A stretch of 64,000 bases of DNA, from the NCBI GenBank assembly GCA_038320555.1, contig JBBQEJ010000008.1, positions 6,275 to 70,274 on the forward strand. The letters are read 5' to 3'. Of this stretch, positions 44,484-52,780 are shown in pieces (within the stretch, counting starts at the first letter, position 1; each line of letters begins with the position of its first letter). This DNA comes from JALZOC01 sp038320555 (lineage in GTDB: Bacteria; Acidobacteriota; Vicinamibacteria; Vicinamibacterales; 2-12-FULL-66-21). Below the pieces are notes generated by a model. The model ran no database searches, was not told the DNA's origin, and worked only from the letters and a program-made list of their open reading frames with translations. The position numbers were made by a program, and so were the translations under genes.

Positions 44484-44640
44484 TCACGTACGGATCTCGC
44501 GCAGAGACCGCAGAGAGCGCTGAGAGCGCTGAGAAGACAAGCAAGAAAAGCGGCGTCGCCGGACCGGCTGACCGGCAGTCCGCCTCAGCGTTCTCTGCGG
44601 CCCTCTGCGTGAAATCGTCTTGTCCGGGTCACCGCGTCTC
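44484..44640. repeat. GCAGAGA-type long hairpin element (copy 4)
   Basis: Starts with CACGTACGGATCTCGCGCAG, then GCAGAGAGCGCTGAGAGCGC. The right arm CAGCGTTCTCTGCGGCCCTC then TGCGTGAAATCGTCTTG is complementary. It separates the two large dehydrogenase genes. Confidence 0.8.
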
Positions 44641-44660
44641 AGCTTACGTCTAGCGGCAGG

Positions 44661-47333
44661 CTACTTGCCTCCGCGCCCCGCAGCGACCAGCGCCATCAAC
44701 TCGTCGTGCTTCCAGGGACGCGTGCGATCGGCGGTCATCGCACGAACCTGTTTGACGGTCGCGACATCCACCGGCGATCCGTCCTGTCCCCATTCCCGGC
44801 GGATGTAGGTCAACACACCGGCAATCTGGTCGTCGCTCAGCGTTGATCCGACCGGCGGCATCAACCCGACCGGACCTTCTTTTCCGTTCATGAGGATCCG
44901 CGCCGGAATGTCCGGCGACGCAAGCGCGAGCGGCGAGCCCACCAGGCTGGGCGCGACCCTGTCCAGTCCGCGGCCATCCGGCTGGTGACAAGCCTGGCAG
45001 ATGTTCTTATAGACGTCCTGTCCGGCGTTGAATCGTTGCTGCTCGTCGGGCGTCAAGGGTGGAATCGGCGCCGCTGCACCCGGTTTGCCGGGCCACTCGA
45101 TCCTCGCCAGCACGCTCGCCGCACGTGGACCCAACTCCGTGGTCGTCGCGGCAAGGGCGGAGAACGCGACCGGTTCAGCGCTCACACGCGTCGGGCGACG
45201 CGTGACGGGCGGAGCAGCGGACACTTGCGGGAATGCGTAAGAACCTCCCGGGCCGCCACGTGCTCCTGGACACGTCGGGCACGGAGGTGCAGGGAGGTTC
45301 GGTCCGCCGCGCCGGCCCGCCGGCGAACCCGGCATCGCCGCTCCGAGCAAGGCGACTTCGGCCCCGCGCAGAAGCGCCGAACGCTGCCAGAGCGGCCGGT
45401 TTGCATCCGCCACCTCGGCCAGGATCTTCTGAATACCCGCGTCCTGTCCTGCGCGCACGATCGTGGCCGCGATCATCGTGATTGCGGTTTCGCGCTGAAC
45501 CGTCTGGGCGGGGGCCTGGATCACCGAGTCGAGCACCAGTCCCTCTGCCCCTCGGACGCCGCTCAATGCCGCGTCGAGCGTGACGGGATCGTCTGCGTGT
45601 GCGGCGAGCAGCGTGGCGAGGGCGTTCTCACGCGGCCCCTGCGGCAGCGCGCCGAGCGATGCCGCGAGCTGCTCCCGGACGCTCCAGTCCGCATCATCGA
45701 GCCGTTTCAGAACCGCCGCGTGAATTGGATTGTTTGCCTCCGCAAGCCATCGCTCCGACAGGCGGATCGCCGACATGCGCACATCGCGTGACGGGTCGTC
45801 GAGCGCCCCGGCCACCTCCGCCGGCTGCAGCGCGTCGAGCCCGTCGAGCGTCCACAACGCATGCAACCGCGTCCGCGGCTCTTTGGCACTGCCGGCAAGC
45901 CGCGTCAGGGCCGCGACCGATGTCCGGTCGCCGCGTTCGACGAGCAGCCGTTGCGCGGTGTCGCGCCACCAGCCATTGGGATGCGACAGCAAGTCCACCA
46001 GCTGCGCGGTCGTGAACCGGCCGTTTGCCCCGGTGGACGTGTCCCGGCGCGTGGTCTCGTGCACGACGCGGTAGATGCGGCCGAGCCTCGTCGGATTCTC
46101 GAGCTTGTGCGTGATGATGTGACCGCGCAGGTACTCCGTGATATCGGCGCGCTGTTGGATGACGCCGCGGTACATGTCGACGATATAGAGCGTTCCGTCC
46201 GGCGCATTCGATACCCAGACCGGACGGAAACGCTCGTCGGTCGAGGCGAGAAACTCTCCACGATCGTACGCCTTGCGGACGCGCAGGCCCGATCCCGTAT
46301 CGTCGATGATCACGCGTCCGACCAGGTTCGCTGCCGGTTCAGCCGCAAACGCATTCCCATACAAGTCGGCCGGCAGGCGATCGCCGCGATAAATCATCGG
46401 CGCACAGACCGATGTGAACTTCGCGAGCGTTCCGTCTTCGCGATCGATCCCGAGCTGATACGCGCGATTCGTTCCCGGATTGGGCCGCACGGGCCACACC
46501 GTATTCGCGACGTTCGCATCGTCCGCAAGACGCTCATAACTTCCGCGCGTCCGCAGGAGGTTTGGGTTGCGCATGTAGTACTGCGTCGCGACGAGGTCGG
46601 CGTGCAGCACCGACTCGTTCGTATTGCGATAAATCCTCCCCGCGTCGTCGTGCGTGACGCCCCACTCGCCGCGCGAGAGCGTCTTGCGTACTTCGAACTT
46701 GCCGTCCTTGAACCGCATGAGGACATCGCTGTCCGCGGTGTACATCCAGTTGTCGAGACCCCAGTAGAATCCGTTGGCGTTCTGCTCGACCCGCGCCTCC
46801 CGCCGACCATAGGTGTCGGTCACGAGCTCTTTCTTGTCCATCTTGAGATCGCCATCCGTGTCTTTCATCAGCCACACGTTGGGAGGCTCGGCGACGAGGA
46901 CGCCGGCGTCGAGGACTTTCAACGATCGCGCCAGCACGAGGCCGTCGGCGAAGACGGTGCGCTTGTCCATCCTGCCGTCGTGGTTCGTGTCTTCGAGGAC
47001 GACGACTTTGCCGACCGGTTCCGTGAACGGCTCGGGCGCCTGGAGGTCCGGCACAAAGCCCGGCATCTCGACGACCCAGAGGCGGCCCTGCGTGTCCCAG
47101 TCCATCACGATGGGATCCTGAACGAGCGGCTCGCTGGCAACGAGCTCGAGCTGATAGCCCGGAGGCATGTAGAACGTCTTCAGCGCCTCATCCGGAGAGA
47201 GCGCCGGGGAATCAGCCGGGACCTTCTGCACATCGGGCGGCCATTGCCGGTTCAACGGCGAGCTCTGGCCGTAACCGGTGGCAGCGGCGCCAACTATCAA
47301 CAGGCCTATGATTCGAAATCTCGACACAGACAT
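44661..47333 (-). CDS. Exported PVC-type dehydrogenase with HEAT repeats and c-type heme
   Basis: An 890-residue paralogue of the protein at 41444, without the discoidin tail. The signal RIIGLLIVGAAATGYG precedes FYMPPGYQLELVASEPLVQD, VVEMPGFVPDLQAPEPF and GTLYIVDMYRGVIQQRADIT. A long helical HEAT-like region follows, then a heme c domain with NICQACHQPDGRGLDRVAPS near residue 778 and MPPVGSTLSDDQIAGVLTYI, the sixth-ligand Met loop. An extra CPTC pair occurs in a Gly/Pro-rich insert (about 45230-45320). GAGGCG precedes the ATG. Electron transfer from a sugar or polyol substrate to cytochrome is inferred. Confidence 0.87.
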   Translation of the reverse strand: MSVSRFRIIGLLIVGAAATGYGQSSPLNRQWPPDVQKVPADSPALSPDEALKTFYMPPGYQLELVASEPLVQDPIVMDWDTQGRLWVVEMPGFVPDLQAPEPFTEPVGKVVVLEDTNHDGRMDKRTVFADGLVLARSLKVLDAGVLVAEPPNVWLMKDTDGDLKMDKKELVTDTYGRREARVEQNANGFYWGLDNWMYTADSDVLMRFKDGKFEVRKTLSRGEWGVTHDDAGRIYRNTNESVLHADLVATQYYMRNPNLLRTRGSYERLADDANVANTVWPVRPNPGTNRAYQLGIDREDGTLAKFTSVCAPMIYRGDRLPADLYGNAFAAEPAANLVGRVIIDDTGSGLRVRKAYDRGEFLASTDERFRPVWVSNAPDGTLYIVDMYRGVIQQRADITEYLRGHIITHKLENPTRLGRIYRVVHETTRRDTSTGANGRFTTAQLVDLLSHPNGWWRDTAQRLLVERGDRTSVAALTRLAGSAKEPRTRLHALWTLDGLDALQPAEVAGALDDPSRDVRMSAIRLSERWLAEANNPIHAAVLKRLDDADWSVREQLAASLGALPQGPRENALATLLAAHADDPVTLDAALSGVRGAEGLVLDSVIQAPAQTVQRETAITMIAATIVRAGQDAGIQKILAEVADANRPLWQRSALLRGAEVALLGAAMPGSPAGRRGGPNLPAPPCPTCPGARGGPGGSYAFPQVSAAPPVTRRPTRVSAEPVAFSALAATTTELGPRAASVLARIEWPGKPGAAAPIPPLTPDEQQRFNAGQDVYKNICQACHQPDGRGLDRVAPSLVGSPLALASPDIPARILMNGKEGPVGLMPPVGSTLSDDQIAGVLTYIRREWGQDGSPVDVATVKQVRAMTADRTRPWKHDELMALVAAGRGGK

Positions 47334-47433
47334 TGAGCGCCTCGTCAGAAGGAGGACACACTCTCAAACGTCATCGCGCGGTGTGCACAATGGTCGGCCT
47401 GCGACACGGCGGCAGGAGTCGACTCCCGGGCGC

Positions 47434-48201
47434 CTATTTTCCGGGAAGCTGGGAGAGTGTCTTTTTTGCTTCGGCTTCGGGAATCTCGCGGATGAAAATA
47501 TTGCGGAAGCGGATCTCGGAGCCGTGAGTCTGCAGCTCGATCGGCCCCCGCGCGACTACGGGCTGCGTCCGATCGAAGAAGTTGTCGAGGACCTGCCCAT
47601 CGACGGTCAGGGTGTCGTTCAGCCAGACCCAGACGCGTGGGCCGATCATCTTGATCCGGAACGTGTTCCACTCCCCGACGGGATTATCCGCCTTCGCGAG
47701 CGGCCACTTGCCGGGATTGTCGTCGTTGTCGTTCCAGAGGGCACCGGAACCCTTCGGCGCGCCGTTTTTGACTTCGCGGGGATTGTCCGGATCCCAAACC
47801 TGGACTTGCGGGTAGCCGCGAAGATACACACCCGAGTCCCCGTTGTGATTGACCATCAACCAGTCCACGTAGAACTCGAAGTCGCCGTAGTCCTTGCCGG
47901 TCGCGAGGTGCGGACTCTGGCCGTCGGACACGATCTCCTGCTTGGCGCCGTCGACCTTCCAGTGCGCGTCCCGTGCGGTGTTCCACTGGGCTTGCTTTTC
48001 GGCGAGCGCCTGGGACGCGAGCTTTGCCTCCTCGGCCGGGTTATAGTTCGGCTGCCGGCCTCGCCATCCGCTGAGATCCTTCCCGTTGAATAGACTGGTG
48101 AATCCCTTGGGAGCTTTTTTCTGTGACTGCGGCGCGGCAGATAAACTGACGCTGCACACGATTGCGATTGCCATGATGACGACGCGCTTGATTCGATGCA
48201 T
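47434..48201 (-). CDS. DUF1080 (3-keto-disaccharide hydrolase-like) protein, exported
   Basis: A 255-residue protein with a signal peptide (VVIMAIAIVCSVSLSAAPQ) and one DUF1080 jelly-roll: GFTSLFNGKDLSGWRGRQPN, GDFEFYVDWLMVNHNGDSGV, YLRGYPQVQVWDPDN and WNTFRIKMIGPRVWVWLND. Members of PF06439 include hydrolases of 3-keto-glycosides. The ATG at 48201 with GAGGAGC upstream is clear; the very long frame extending to 49308 merely reads through a repeat array and the divergent gene. It follows the 44661 gene's start by 100 bases on the same strand. Confidence 0.87.
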   Translation of the reverse strand: MHRIKRVVIMAIAIVCSVSLSAAPQSQKKAPKGFTSLFNGKDLSGWRGRQPNYNPAEEAKLASQALAEKQAQWNTARDAHWKVDGAKQEIVSDGQSPHLATGKDYGDFEFYVDWLMVNHNGDSGVYLRGYPQVQVWDPDNPREVKNGAPKGSGALWNDNDDNPGKWPLAKADNPVGEWNTFRIKMIGPRVWVWLNDTLTVDGQVLDNFFDRTQPVVARGPIELQTHGSEIRFRNIFIREIPEAEAKKTLSQLPGK

Positions 48202-48231
48202 TCTTGGGCTCCTCGGAGGCGCCGCATTGTC

Positions 48232-48380
48232 GCATTTTCCAGTTGTCAGTTGCCAGTCTCCAGTTGCCAGTGTGCAGCGGTTCAGCTCGTTCCTGAGGCT
48301 GGCCAACAATCGGCGACCGCGACTTGATGGCTGGAAACTGGAACTAAAACTGGAAACCGGAAACTGGAAACTGGTGATTA
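48232..48380. repeat. CCAGTTGCCAGT / CTGGAAACTGGAAACTGG hairpin array
   Basis: The left block of CAGTTGxCAGT words (48238-48275) and the right block of CTGGAAACTGGAA words (48332-48375) are complementary, spaced by about 55 bases. It occupies the whole divergent region between the DUF1080 and oxidoreductase genes and runs to the start codon of the latter. Confidence 0.85.
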
Positions 48381-48381
48381 G

Positions 48382-49440
48382 ATGAGCCGTAAATTCCGTG
48401 TGGCGATCCTCGGACTCGGGCACTGGTATTCCGCTTACAACCTGGCGCGCTCGCTGCCTGAATATCCGCGGGCGGAGCTCGTCGCGGCCGCATGGCCTGA
48501 TGCAAGCCAACTCGATGCGTTCACCGGCATGTTCGGCGTCCGCGGCTACGCCAGTTACGCGGACCTGCTGGCGCGCGAGGATGTCGACATTGTCCATCTC
48601 GCCGCTCCTGTATCGGAGCTGGCCGAGCTGGCAATCGCGTCGGCGCGAGCCGGTAAGCACATTCTGCTCGGCAAGCCTATGGCGATGAACCTCGAGCAGG
48701 CAGGTCGCATTGTCGATGGGATCGAAACGGCCGGGGTCACGTGTGTCCCGTACTCCGGGCTCACGCGGCTGCGGATGACGGATCTCAAAGCACGCATCGA
48801 GGCAGGTGAAATCGGCGATGTCGTCGTGATGCATCAGACCTGCCGTTGGGCAATCGCCGAGGACTGGCACAGTTCGGGCACGCCGGGCTGGTTCGCCGAT
48901 CCGCGGCACGTTCCAGGCGGAGCACTGATCGACGAAGGGATCTACTGGATCGAGCTCTTCGAGTGGATCGCCGGCAGTCCGATCGTGCAGGTCGAGGCGA
49001 AGGTCGCGAACCTGGTGCACAAGGACATCGAGGTCGAAGACTGGGGTATGGCGACCTTCACGTGCGGCAACGGCGTCATCGCCACACTCGAAGCGTCCTG
49101 GACGATCAACTCGCCGAGGAAGACCGGTCCCTCGCCGAAGCAGAACAGCGTCGTCCGGCTGGAAGTGCTCGGCACGCGAGGAGAGATCATCGATCAGTGG
49201 TTCCGATCTCCCGGGCGGGCGGTGCTGGCCGCGGGAGCCGCCGACTGGATTTTCGAGCGTCAGCCCGAGCAGAAGTTCTCCCCCACGTTTCCGCTGGCGC
49301 TCGACCACCTGGTGGAGTGTCTCGACAACAAACAGAAGCCGGATGTGACCATCCGGCAGGCACGGAGCGCGTTCCGCGCCGCGATGGCGGCGTATGAGTC
49401 CGCGCGGGAGGGGAAGCCCGTGACTGTTCCTTCCGACTGA
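48382..49440 (+). CDS. Gfo/Idh/MocA oxidoreductase (cytoplasmic)
   Basis: A 352-residue protein without a signal peptide. The Rossmann start is VAILGLGHWYSAYN; the active-site Lys is in LGKPMAMNLEQAGR, so the usual EKP is GKP. GGALIDEGIYWIELFEWIAG forms the substrate-domain helix with Asp/Glu in place of the common DxGxH. It is probably a sugar or sugar-acid dehydrogenase of unknown substrate. The start codon abuts the repeat array and no ribosome site is visible. Divergent from DUF1080, convergent with a Tat TIM barrel. Confidence 0.83.
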   Translation: MSRKFRVAILGLGHWYSAYNLARSLPEYPRAELVAAAWPDASQLDAFTGMFGVRGYASYADLLAREDVDIVHLAAPVSELAELAIASARAGKHILLGKPMAMNLEQAGRIVDGIETAGVTCVPYSGLTRLRMTDLKARIEAGEIGDVVVMHQTCRWAIAEDWHSSGTPGWFADPRHVPGGALIDEGIYWIELFEWIAGSPIVQVEAKVANLVHKDIEVEDWGMATFTCGNGVIATLEASWTINSPRKTGPSPKQNSVVRLEVLGTRGEIIDQWFRSPGRAVLAAGAADWIFERQPEQKFSPTFPLALDHLVECLDNKQKPDVTIRQARSAFRAAMAAYESAREGKPVTVPSD

Positions 49441-49460
49441 TACTAGCGCCTGCGGCTTGT

Positions 49461-49482
49461 CCTTACGCCTAAAGGCGGAAGG
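49461..49482. repeat. CTTCCGCC-family palindrome
   Basis: CCTTACGCCTAAAGGCGGAA plus GG, one mismatch from a perfect palindrome, between convergent stop codons. It may act as a bidirectional terminator, though no T-run follows. Confidence 0.8.
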
Positions 49483-49489
49483 ATACGAA

Positions 49490-50695
49490 TCAGATGACCG
49501 GCGTCGGCGAAGTCAGCGCCGCGAGCACTTCCTTATAGAGGTACTTCGCTCCCTCGATGCCGTTGAGCGGCCCCTCTTCGTACTCCAGCGCGAAGGTGCC
49601 CTTGAAGCCGCCGGCCAGCATGATCCGCGTCGAGCGCTGCACGTCGTTCTTGTCGCCCCAGCGATCCCAGTATTTCGCATGAACGTTCGTGTGGGAGTAC
49701 GGCGCGAGCGCCTTCAGGCCGTTGAACAGCATGTACTCGTGTTCCCAGTTGCAGAAGTCCGGCGACGCCTCGCAAAACGGGTGGTTGATCGTGTCGAGCA
49801 TGATCCGGATATTCATCGGATCGGCGGCGAGTCCCCAGTGATTCTCGAACGTCACGCGGATGCCCAGATTGCCGCCGTAGTCAGCCATTTCCTTGTACGA
49901 TTCGATCGCGGCATCGAGCAGCGGGATGATCTCCAGATTACGCGGGTACCCGTCACTCGATCGCGGAATCGCGTTGGGCCTGATGCTCGGGCCGAGCGCC
50001 TGCGGCGAGTTCATGCGCATGGACTTCACGCCGAGCACGGCACAGCCCTGGAGCCAGCGCGTCGCGATCTCGACGCCCGCCTTTCGGAGGCCTTCATCGG
50101 GACCCGCGAGATTGGTCGGGGCATTGTTCGAGATGTGCTGCACCTTCGTGCCTGTCGTCACCAGCTTGTTCGCGAGCGCGTCCAGCCATTTTCTGCCTGA
50201 GGGGCTCATCGGATCGAACGTCCGCCCGGCGAACATCGAGTCGTCGGTCACGTCGCCGAAGAGGCCCGAGAAGATGTCCATGTGCGTCACGCCAGGAAAT
50301 GTGTCCTTCGTGAACTGCGGGAAGTCGAGCATCGTGATCTCGCCGTACTTCTCCTTCATCTGTGCGGTCGTCCAGCCCCCGTTGGTCACCCGGGGCGGTG
50401 CCTGAGGTTGGGCGGTCGCAGGCTCCGCGGCGGGCGCGGCAGGCTGCGAGGCCGCGGCAGGCTGTGCAGGCGCGGCCGCACCACGGACTGCACCGGCGCC
50501 AGCACCACGGCCACCGCCGGCCCGGCTCTTGAAGATGTAGCGAATCGGATACGAGCAGCCGGCAATGCGATCCAGCCTGTTCTTTTCAGCCTGGGCCTGC
50601 GCGAGCGCGCGCTCGCGCGGCGTCAGCATGACGCCCGCCGCCGTCAATCCAGCTCCGGCGCTTTTCAGGAAGTCGCGTCTATCAAGTGGAGACAT
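49490..50695 (-). CDS. Sugar-isomerase-like TIM barrel, Tat-exported
   Basis: A 401-residue protein. The Tat signal (MSPLDRRDFLKSAGAGLTAA) is followed by a long Gly/Arg then Ala/Pro/Gln linker (near nucleotides 50390-50520) and a xylose-isomerase-like barrel: HMDIFSGLFGDVTDDSMF, LGIRVTFENHWGLAADP, IMLDTINHPFCEASPDFCNW and HTNVHAKYWDRWGDK, ending FKGTFALEYEEGPLNGIEGA. Metal ligands are the Glu, His and Asp in these motifs. The cysteine pair around NHPFCEASPDFC is unusual. It is an exported sugar epimerase, isomerase or lyase of unknown substrate. Confidence 0.83.
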   Translation of the reverse strand: MSPLDRRDFLKSAGAGLTAAGVMLTPRERALAQAQAEKNRLDRIAGCSYPIRYIFKSRAGGGRGAGAGAVRGAAAPAQPAAASQPAAPAAEPATAQPQAPPRVTNGGWTTAQMKEKYGEITMLDFPQFTKDTFPGVTHMDIFSGLFGDVTDDSMFAGRTFDPMSPSGRKWLDALANKLVTTGTKVQHISNNAPTNLAGPDEGLRKAGVEIATRWLQGCAVLGVKSMRMNSPQALGPSIRPNAIPRSSDGYPRNLEIIPLLDAAIESYKEMADYGGNLGIRVTFENHWGLAADPMNIRIMLDTINHPFCEASPDFCNWEHEYMLFNGLKALAPYSHTNVHAKYWDRWGDKNDVQRSTRIMLAGGFKGTFALEYEEGPLNGIEGAKYLYKEVLAALTSPTPVI

Positions 50696-50751
50696 GGGCC
50701 CTCATGAATTGCTGATGTGTGATTGCGGGTGATTGATTACGCCGTTCCTGT

Positions 50752-51438
50752 TCAGCGCTTCGTCAGATCGCGAATGATGATGTCCTTGAACCGCATGTTC
50801 CCCTGCCCGCCGGAATGCAGTTGGAGCGCGATCGGGCCGTCCTCACTCTCAGGCTGCGGGTCTGTGTAGTCCACCATGAGCACGCCGTTCAGCCGGGAAG
50901 TGTAGTGATTTCCTTCGACCCTGATCAGATAGTCGTTCCATTCACCGGGCCGGACGACGGATTCGTTTTCCGGCGAGGGCCACACGATCCACTTGCGGGT
51001 TTGTTCGTACACGCCGCCCGTGTGGCGCCCCAGCGTGCAGTCGATCTCGAACTGCGGCCCTTTGGTCACTTGCGGCGTACCGCTCTTGAAGTTCACGTGA
51101 AAGAACACACCGCTGTTGCCGTCCCCCTCGCATTTGAACCGCAGCGACAGCTGGAAATCCTTGTAGCTCTTGTCGGTCTGCAGATACCCGTACTCGCGCG
51201 TGACCGCGATGCCGTGAAGTGTTCCCCCCTCGACTTCCCACTTTTCCTTCCCGACATTGGTCCACCCCGACAGGTCTTTGCCGTTGAAGAGGACCGTCCA
51301 GTCCTCTCCCGGTGGCTTGACCGTGATTGTCTGCGGGGCCTTGGTCGGATACGTCGGAGACACGACAGGAGTTTGAGCAGACGGCGCGGTACTCGCCGCC
51401 TGCGCCAGGACAGCCATCATGAAGATTGCTGTGGTCAT
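50752..51438 (-). CDS. DUF1080 (3-keto-disaccharide hydrolase-like) protein, exported
   Basis: A 228-residue protein with a short signal (TAIFMMAVLAQAASTAPSAQ) and a DUF1080 domain: DWTVLFNGKDLSGWTNVGKE, YGYLQTDKSYKDFQLSLRFK, NSGVFFHVNFKSG and GPIALQLHSGGQGNMRFKDI. It lies between two exported TIM-barrel genes on the same strand, a layout resembling 3-keto-glycoside hydrolysis clusters. The spacer to the next gene upstream holds a CTGGAAA array. The ribosome site is weak. Confidence 0.87.
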   Translation of the reverse strand: MTTAIFMMAVLAQAASTAPSAQTPVVSPTYPTKAPQTITVKPPGEDWTVLFNGKDLSGWTNVGKEKWEVEGGTLHGIAVTREYGYLQTDKSYKDFQLSLRFKCEGDGNSGVFFHVNFKSGTPQVTKGPQFEIDCTLGRHTGGVYEQTRKWIVWPSPENESVVRPGEWNDYLIRVEGNHYTSRLNGVLMVDYTDPQPESEDGPIALQLHSGGQGNMRFKDIIIRDLTKR

Positions 51439-51472
51439 AACGTGTATGCTCTTTGTGTGATCTGTGTAGGTG

Positions 51473-51540
51473 CCAGTTCCCAGTTGCCAGTTGGCAGATC
51501 GACTGGAAACTGGAAACTGGTTACAGGTTTCTGGTTAACT
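51473..51540. repeat. CCAGTTCCCAGTTGCC / CTGGAAACTGG array
   Basis: Compact copy of the CTGGAAA family: GCCAGTTCCCAGTTGCCAG on the left and CTGGAAACTGGAAACTGG on the right, complementary, in the 116-base gap between DUF1080 and the upstream TIM barrel. Confidence 0.85.
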
Positions 51541-51554
51541 TCTCCGGCGTGGCT

Positions 51555-52517
51555 TCAGGCCAGGGCGTCTTTCACATAGGCCAGGCACTTCGGCACTTCC
51601 ACGAGCGGATCCCCCGGATACTCGAACTCGATGTTCACCGGAATATCCCATTTGTTCTTCTGCACCAGCTTCAGCACCTCTTTGAGCGGCGCGTCCCCCT
51701 GTCCAAACGGCGTATACCCGCCGCCGTTGGACGCCTTCTTCATATCCTTGAGATGCAGGTTCGTGACGCGTCCGTGGTATTGCTGCAGGAACGCGACCGG
51801 ATCATATCCCGCTTCGGTGTAATGACCGACATCCAGGTTCGCACCGAGGTACTTCGACGCCGACATCACGGCCACAAAGCTTTCCGGCGTCGCCACCTCG
51901 TCGGGGTTCGTGGTATTCGCGTGGCCGTGAAATCCGACCATCATCGTGTGCTTCTCGGCAAACGGCGCGAGACGCTTGGCCATGCTGACCTGCGTCGAGG
52001 TCGAGATCGCGTCGACACCGAGCGCTTTCGCCATCAGGAATGCGTACTCGATCTCATTGTCTTCGGTCGTGCGGACGTTCATGTTGTAGCAGAGCAGCTT
52101 CAGGTCGATGCCGGCGTCTGCGATCTTCTTACGTACTGGCGTGAACGTCGCGTCGGTCGCCGCCATGCGCCAGTCGCGGAGCGTCTTCGCGGCAGCATCG
52201 CGCTCGGCCTGCTGCTCCGCCGTCAGTGCGCCGCGCCGCCCTCCACCGCCTCCCCGCCCAGCAGGGGCGCCAGCCAGTTGCTCGGCGTGGTTCGACATCA
52301 GCTCCATCTCACCGAGCCCGATGTCGACGTAAGCCTTGATGATGTCGGACGCGCTCATCGAGTGGAAGCTGTAAGTGATGGCGCCGATCTGAACGCCTTT
52401 GATCCGCGAATTGCTCTGCGCGAACGCCGAGACCGGCAGGTTCGCCACGAGCAGCGAGGCGGGCACGCCTGCGAGCGTAAGTTTCGCGAAATCACGCCGG
52501 GTATAGCGCATGTGCAT
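51555..52517 (-). CDS. Sugar-isomerase-like TIM barrel, Tat-exported
   Basis: About 320 residues. The Tat signal (YTRRDFAKLTLAGVPASLLV) leads to a TIM barrel: VQIGAITYSFHSM, IGLGEMELMSNHAEQL, KLLCYNMNVRTTEDNE, HTMMVGFHGHANTTNPDE, YLGANLDVGHYTEAGYDP and THLHLKD-like TNLHLKDMKKASNGG, ending IPVNIEFEYPGDPLVEVPKC. A Gly/Arg insert (PAGRGGGGGRRG) interrupts an early helix. The start at 52517 is chosen from GGAGGAG upstream. It is a close paralogue of the protein that begins beyond the right edge of the window and ends at 63740. Confidence 0.87.
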   Translation of the reverse strand: MHMRYTRRDFAKLTLAGVPASLLVANLPVSAFAQSNSRIKGVQIGAITYSFHSMSASDIIKAYVDIGLGEMELMSNHAEQLAGAPAGRGGGGGRRGALTAEQQAERDAAAKTLRDWRMAATDATFTPVRKKIADAGIDLKLLCYNMNVRTTEDNEIEYAFLMAKALGVDAISTSTQVSMAKRLAPFAEKHTMMVGFHGHANTTNPDEVATPESFVAVMSASKYLGANLDVGHYTEAGYDPVAFLQQYHGRVTNLHLKDMKKASNGGGYTPFGQGDAPLKEVLKLVQKNKWDIPVNIEFEYPGDPLVEVPKCLAYVKDALA

Positions 52518-52780
52518 GGTTCTCCTCCGTTGACCCTCGGCAGTTCCCAGACGTAGCATTCTGACCGGTCGTTGACGCGGAGCGAAAGCCCTGCGCTACC
52601 GGCGCCGGTCCTCTGCACTCTTCGCGACGACGATACCGGATTCGCGGCGCGACAGGCAATAGACGTTTGTCCTCATGTGATACACGTTCATCTCTCATTG
52701 GCCCGCGATCGTTCACCGTCGCAGCCTTGACGCGTTGCGGCGCTCGCGCGTCGGTTCGTGTCGTAACGCGAGGATCCCAG

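Noticed and set aside
42962..47336. Long plus-strand frames (476 and 491 codons) opposite the two giant dehydrogenases
   Set aside because: Both are mirror frames of coding sequence with clear PVC-type motifs on the minus strand.
48232..48380. Possible CRISPR array
   Set aside because: Units are 7-12 bases, contiguous and degenerate, with no unique spacers of 28-40 bases and no cas genes.
47434..49308. 624-codon minus-strand frame extending the DUF1080 gene
   Set aside because: The extra length reads through the CTGGAAA array and the antisense of the divergent oxidoreductase; a good ribosome site supports the start at 48201.
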